Source: an uncultured Pseudorhodoferax sp.
Lineage (GTDB): Bacteria > Pseudomonadota > Gammaproteobacteria > Burkholderiales > Burkholderiaceae
Assembly (NCBI GenBank): GCA_913776795.1
Contig: CAJYRH010000137.1
Location: forward strand, 1-17,247
Direction of reading: 5' to 3'
DNA length: 17,247 bases
Part shown: positions 14,365 through 17,247 of the stretch, piece by piece
How the letters are laid out: every line of letters begins with the position of its first letter
How positions within the stretch are numbered: the first letter of the stretch is position 1
Program-made: the position numbers and the translations under genes
Notes under the pieces: generated by a model
Database searches by the model: none
What the model saw: only the letters and a program-made list of their open reading frames with translations
What the model was told of the DNA's origin: nothing

Positions 14365-14370
14365 ATTTTC

Positions 14371-14446
14371 TGGTGCCGGAGACATGAATCGAACACGCGA
14401 CCTTCTCATTACGAATGAGCTGCTCTACCGACTGAGCTACACCGGC
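14371..14446 (-). tRNA. tRNA-Thr(CGT)
   Basis: 76-nt tRNA including an encoded CCA. It has a standard D arm (GCTC/GAGC), an anticodon loop TTCGTAA with anticodon CGT (threonine, codon ACG), and a T loop TTCGATT. It starts 19 nt after the fbp stop on the same strand. Several pairs are non-canonical: T-T at 6-67 in the acceptor stem, G-T at 49-65 and 51-63 in the T stem, and G-A at 27-43. The last, as I recall, also occurs in the E. coli CGU isoacceptor. The tRNA still looks functional but with a weak acceptor and T stem. Confidence 0.92.
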
Positions 14447-14456
14447 GTAGCCCGCG

Positions 14457-14462
14457 ATTATA
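14457..14462 (-). promoter_or_regulatory. Candidate -10 box for tRNA-Thr
   Basis: The minus strand carries a perfect TATAAT between the fbp stop codon and the tRNA, 10 nt before the first tRNA base, an appropriate distance for a tRNA promoter. The matching -35 region would lie inside the last codons of fbp, where I see no good TTGACA at 17 nt. The tRNA could also be processed from an fbp read-through transcript. Confidence 0.5.
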
Positions 14463-14465
14463 GCG

Positions 14466-15473
14466 TCAATTTTCGGTGTGGTACGCCGTGACGCGTTCGA
14501 CTTCGTTTTTGGAACCCAACACCACGCTCACGCGCTCGTGCAGCTTGCCCGGCTGCAGGTCAAGGATGCGCTGCTTGCCGTTGGTCGCGGCGCCGCCGGC
14601 CTGCTCGACCAACCAGCTCATGGGGTTGGCTTCGTAGAGCAGGCGCAGTTTGCCCGGCTTCTCGGGCTCGCGCTTGTCCCATGGGTACATGAAGATGCCG
14701 CCGCGCATCAGGATGCGGTGCACGTCGGCCACCATGCTGGCGATCCAGCGCATGTTGAAGTCCTTGCCGCGCGGACCTTCCTTGCCCGCCAGGCATTCGT
14801 CGATGTAGCGTTTCACCGGAGCGTCCCAGTGGCGCATGTTGCTCATGTTGATCGCGAACTCCTTCGTGTCCTCGGGGATGCGCAGCTTCTCCTGCGTCAG
14901 CACGAAAGAACCTTCCTCGCGGTCCAGCGTGAACATGGCCACGCCGTCGCCCACCGTCAGCACCAGCGTGGTCTGCGGGCCATAGATGCAGTAGCCCGCC
15001 GCAACCTGCCGGCTGCCTGCCTGCAGGAAGTCGCCCTCGTGCACGCCGGGGTGTTCGTCGGGCTTCTTGAGCACGCTGAAGATCGTGCCGATGCTGACGT
15101 TCACGTCGATGTTGGAGGAGCCGTCCAGGGGATCGAACAGCAGCAGGTATTCGCCCTGCGGGTAGCGGTTGGGCACCACATAGATGCTGTCCATTTCCTC
15201 GGAGGCCATGGCCGCAAGATGGCCGCCCCACTCGTTGGCCTCGATCAGCACCTCGTTGGCGATGATGTCGAGCTTCTTTTGCACCTCGCCTTGCACGTTC
15301 TGCGTCTCGGCGGCGCCCATCACGTCGCCGAGCTCGCCCTTGTTGACGGCCAGGCTGATGCGCTTGCATGCGCGGGCGACCACCTCCAGCAACAGGCGAA
15401 GCTGGGCCGGGATCAGGCCATCGACACGCTGCTGCTCGACCAGGTAGCGGGTCAGGGAAACTTTCTGGGGCAT
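14466..15473 (-). CDS. fbp: Fructose-1,6-bisphosphatase class I
   Basis: 335-residue cytoplasmic enzyme of gluconeogenesis (and of the Calvin cycle where present), hydrolysing fructose-1,6-bisphosphate to fructose-6-phosphate. Class I features: metal-binding [20 protein letters not shown], with DPLDGSS at 114-120, the acidic [15 protein letters not shown] loop before it, and the C-terminal substrate segment containing GGIFMYPWD and [17 protein letters not shown]. Length is typical. The ATG at 15473 is chosen over a longer open frame because [11 protein letters not shown] is the family N-terminus and AAGGAA lies just upstream. It follows pepN by 118 bp on the same strand and may be co-transcribed with it. 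Confidence 0.96.
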   Translation of the reverse strand: MPQKVSLTRYLVEQQRVDGLIPAQLRLLLEVVARACKRISLAVNKGELGDVMGAAETQNVQGEVQKKLDIIANEVLIEANEWGGHLAAMASEEMDSIYVVPNRYPQGEYLLLFDPLDGSSNIDVNVSIGTIFSVLKKPDEHPGVHEGDFLQAGSRQVAAGYCIYGPQTTLVLTVGDGVAMFTLDREEGSFVLTQEKLRIPEDTKEFAINMSNMRHWDAPVKRYIDECLAGKEGPRGKDFNMRWIASMVADVHRILMRGGIFMYPWDKREPEKPGKLRLLYEANPMSWLVEQAGGAATNGKQRILDLQPGKLHERVSVVLGSKNEVERVTAYHTEN

Positions 15474-15591
15474 GGAATTCCTTCGAAGTGGGAAATCAGA
15501 AGCGGCCAGGTGCCGGGCCGCCCCAAGCCGGCCGCGCATCCTCCAACGGGGGACGCGCACGACCGGAGGGAGTGGAAAGCCGGGCCGCCAT

Positions 15592-17247
15592 TCAGTCCAG
15601 TGCGCGGGTCACGACCTCGCGCACGTCGTTGGACAGGTCTGCCTTGGCGGCCACGCGAGCCAGGGCTTCGCGCGCGGCCGTGCGGTAGGGTTCGGCCAAC
15701 TTCTTCCAGCGGTCCAGCGCACGCGCCAGGCGGGCGGCGACCTGCGGGTTGATGGCATCGAGCTCGATCACGCGGTCGGCCCAGAACACGTAGCCGGCGG
15801 CGTCCGCGCGGTGGAAGCCGCCCGGGTTGGCGCTGCAGTAGCTGAAGATCACGCTGCGCGCGCGGTTCGGGTTGCGCAGGTTGAAGTCAGCGTGCTTCAT
15901 CAGCTGCTTGACGGCCGGCAGCACGTTGCCGTTGCGGTCGGGGCTGCCGGCCTGCAGCGCGAACCACTTGTCCAGCACCAGTGCCTCGTCCTTGAACAGC
16001 GCGTGGAAGCGCTGCAGGGCCGGGGCTGCCAGTTCGTGGGCGCTGGCCACCAGGGCCGACAGCGCATTGAAGCGGTCGGTCATGTTGCCGGCGTCCTTGA
16101 AGCGCTGGTAGGCCTTGCCGGGCCAGACCGCGTCGCCACTTTTGCGCGCGGCCAGGCACAGCTGGGCCAGCGCCAGGCCCGCGAGTGCGCGCCGGCCCGA
16201 CGAGCGTGGATCGGGCTGGTAGGCGCCGTTGTCGCGGTGTTGCTCGAAGGCCCACTGCCAGTCATAGAACAGTGCCTCGGCCAGCTGTGCGCGCATGGCT
16301 TCGCGCACGGCGTGGATGCGCTGCGGATCGACCACGTCCAGCTGTTCGGCCAGGTAGGTCTCGGACGGCAGCGTCAGCACCAGTTCCTTGAAGGCCGCGT
16401 CCAGCTGCGGATGGCGCAGCACCTCGCGCATGGCGTCGATGAAGGCCGGGTCCAGCACCGGCTGGCCTGCCGCGAAGCCCTCGTCGCCGATGGCCTTGAG
16501 CGCGCGGCGCAGGGCCAGGCGCTGGCCGGCTTCCCAGCGGTTGAAGGGGTCGCTGTCGTGCGCGAGCAGGGCCAGCAGCTGGGCGTCGCTGTAGTCGATG
16601 TCCAGGATCACGGGGGCGGAGAAGCCGCGCAGCAGCGAGGGCACGGGCTCGGCGGTGAGGCCGTCGAACACGATCTGGTGCTGTGCCTCGGTCATCACGA
16701 ACAGCGCTGGCTGTTGCGTCTGCAACTCATGGCCGTCTGCGCCCAGCAGGCCCAGCGCAACCGGGATCACGAAGGGCTCCTTGAGCGCCTGGCCCGGCGT
16801 GGGCGCGCAGCTCTGCGTGAGCGTGAGCGTGTAGCGGCCGGCGGCAGCATCCCACTGGCCCGCGGCCTGCACGCGCGGCGTGCCGGCCTGGCTGTACCAG
16901 CGCTTGAACTGCGGCAGCAGGCGCGCGAGTTCGGAGCCCGGATTGGCGTCGGCGATCGCCTGGGCGAAGTCGTCGCAGGTCACGGCCTGGCCGTCGTGGC
17001 GCTCAAAATACAGCTTCATGCCGGCGGCAAAACCGTCGCGGCCGACCAGGGTCTGCATCATGCGCACGACCTCTGCGCCCTTCTCATAGACCGTGACGGT
17101 GTAGAAGTTGTTGATCTCGACGTAGCTGTCGGGCCGCACCGGGTGCGCCATGGGGCCGGCGTCCTCGGGGAACTGGGTGGTGCGCAGCACGCGCACGTCC
17201 TCGATGCGCTTGACGGCGCGCGCCGACGGGCTACCGGCCAGGTCCAG
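15592..17247 (-). CDS. pepN: Aminopeptidase N (M1 family), 3' part; 5' end outside window
   Basis: The last 551 codons of a zinc metallo-aminopeptidase that removes N-terminal residues from peptides in the cytoplasm. The frame is open to the window edge. It aligns well from memory with E. coli PepN (870 residues): [14 protein letters not shown], then [20 protein letters not shown], and [18 protein letters not shown], whose VYEKG tyrosine is the catalytic tyrosine. [11 protein letters not shown] follows, then a long helical C-terminal domain ending [11 protein letters not shown]. The HExxH zinc motif and the GxMEN motif precede this part and lie beyond the window. No disruption is seen. Confidence 0.96.
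   Translation of the reverse strand: MDLAGSPSARAVKRIEDVRVLRTTQFPEDAGPMAHPVRPDSYVEINNFYTVTVYEKGAEVVRMMQTLVGRDGFAAGMKLYFERHDGQAVTCDDFAQAIADANPGSELARLLPQFKRWYSQAGTPRVQAAGQWDAAAGRYTLTLTQSCAPTPGQALKEPFVIPVALGLLGADGHELQTQQPALFVMTEAQHQIVFDGLTAEPVPSLLRGFSAPVILDIDYSDAQLLALLAHDSDPFNRWEAGQRLALRRALKAIGDEGFAAGQPVLDPAFIDAMREVLRHPQLDAAFKELVLTLPSETYLAEQLDVVDPQRIHAVREAMRAQLAEALFYDWQWAFEQHRDNGAYQPDPRSSGRRALAGLALAQLCLAARKSGDAVWPGKAYQRFKDAGNMTDRFNALSALVASAHELAAPALQRFHALFKDEALVLDKWFALQAGSPDRNGNVLPAVKQLMKHADFNLRNPNRARSVIFSYCSANPGGFHRADAAGYVFWADRVIELDAINPQVAARLARALDRWKKLAEPYRTAAREALARVAAKADLSNDVREVVTRALD

Noticed and set aside
1..17247. CRISPR array, complete insertion sequence or phage genes
   Set aside because: No regularly spaced repeats, transposase, integrase or phage-type genes were seen.

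Overview
The window comes from a high-GC beta-proteobacterium, most likely Burkholderiales (Comamonadaceae-like). The evidence is the GC-rich codon use, the sequence character of NirB, FBPase and PepN, the 3-hydroxybutyrate oligomer hydrolase, and short GC-rich repeats at gene junctions. This is my reading of the sequence; no database was searched.

Layout. (1) 141-3022, minus strand: nirB-nirD, assimilatory NAD(P)H nitrite reductase. It is preceded by a structured leader and a perfect sigma-54 (-24/-12) promoter at 3245-3260. (2) 3386-3979, minus: a YSC84/SYLF-domain lipoprotein. (3) 4270-12359, plus: an apparent seven-gene operon. It holds a periplasmic binding protein, two ABC ATPases and two permeases of the branched-chain amino acid (Liv) type, then a lipoprotein D-(-)-3-hydroxybutyrate oligomer hydrolase and an alpha/beta hydrolase. 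It has its own near-consensus sigma-54 promoter (4221-4236) and an inverted-repeat upstream site. Three of its junctions carry extra sequence: a 223-bp element bounded by 13-bp inverted repeats, and two copies of a related short repeat. (4) 12373-14329: a gene-poor stretch with one probable small lipoprotein, two doubtful small membrane ORFs, a G10 tract and otherwise no supportable gene. (5) 14330-17247, minus: terminator hairpin, tRNA-Thr(CGT), fbp and the 3' two-thirds of pepN, which runs off the window.

Functional picture. nirBD reduces nitrite to ammonium, and its sigma-54 promoter fits nitrogen control. The second operon reads as a scavenging system. A surface or periplasmic lipoprotein esterase would release 3-hydroxybutyrate from oligomers of the carbon-storage polymer PHB, and a dedicated Liv-type ABC importer would bring product or short oligomers in. 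A sigma-54 activator acting at TGTCTG-type sites could control it. That substrate assignment is the most interesting hypothesis here and rests on gene order, not on specificity residues. fbp and pepN are housekeeping genes.
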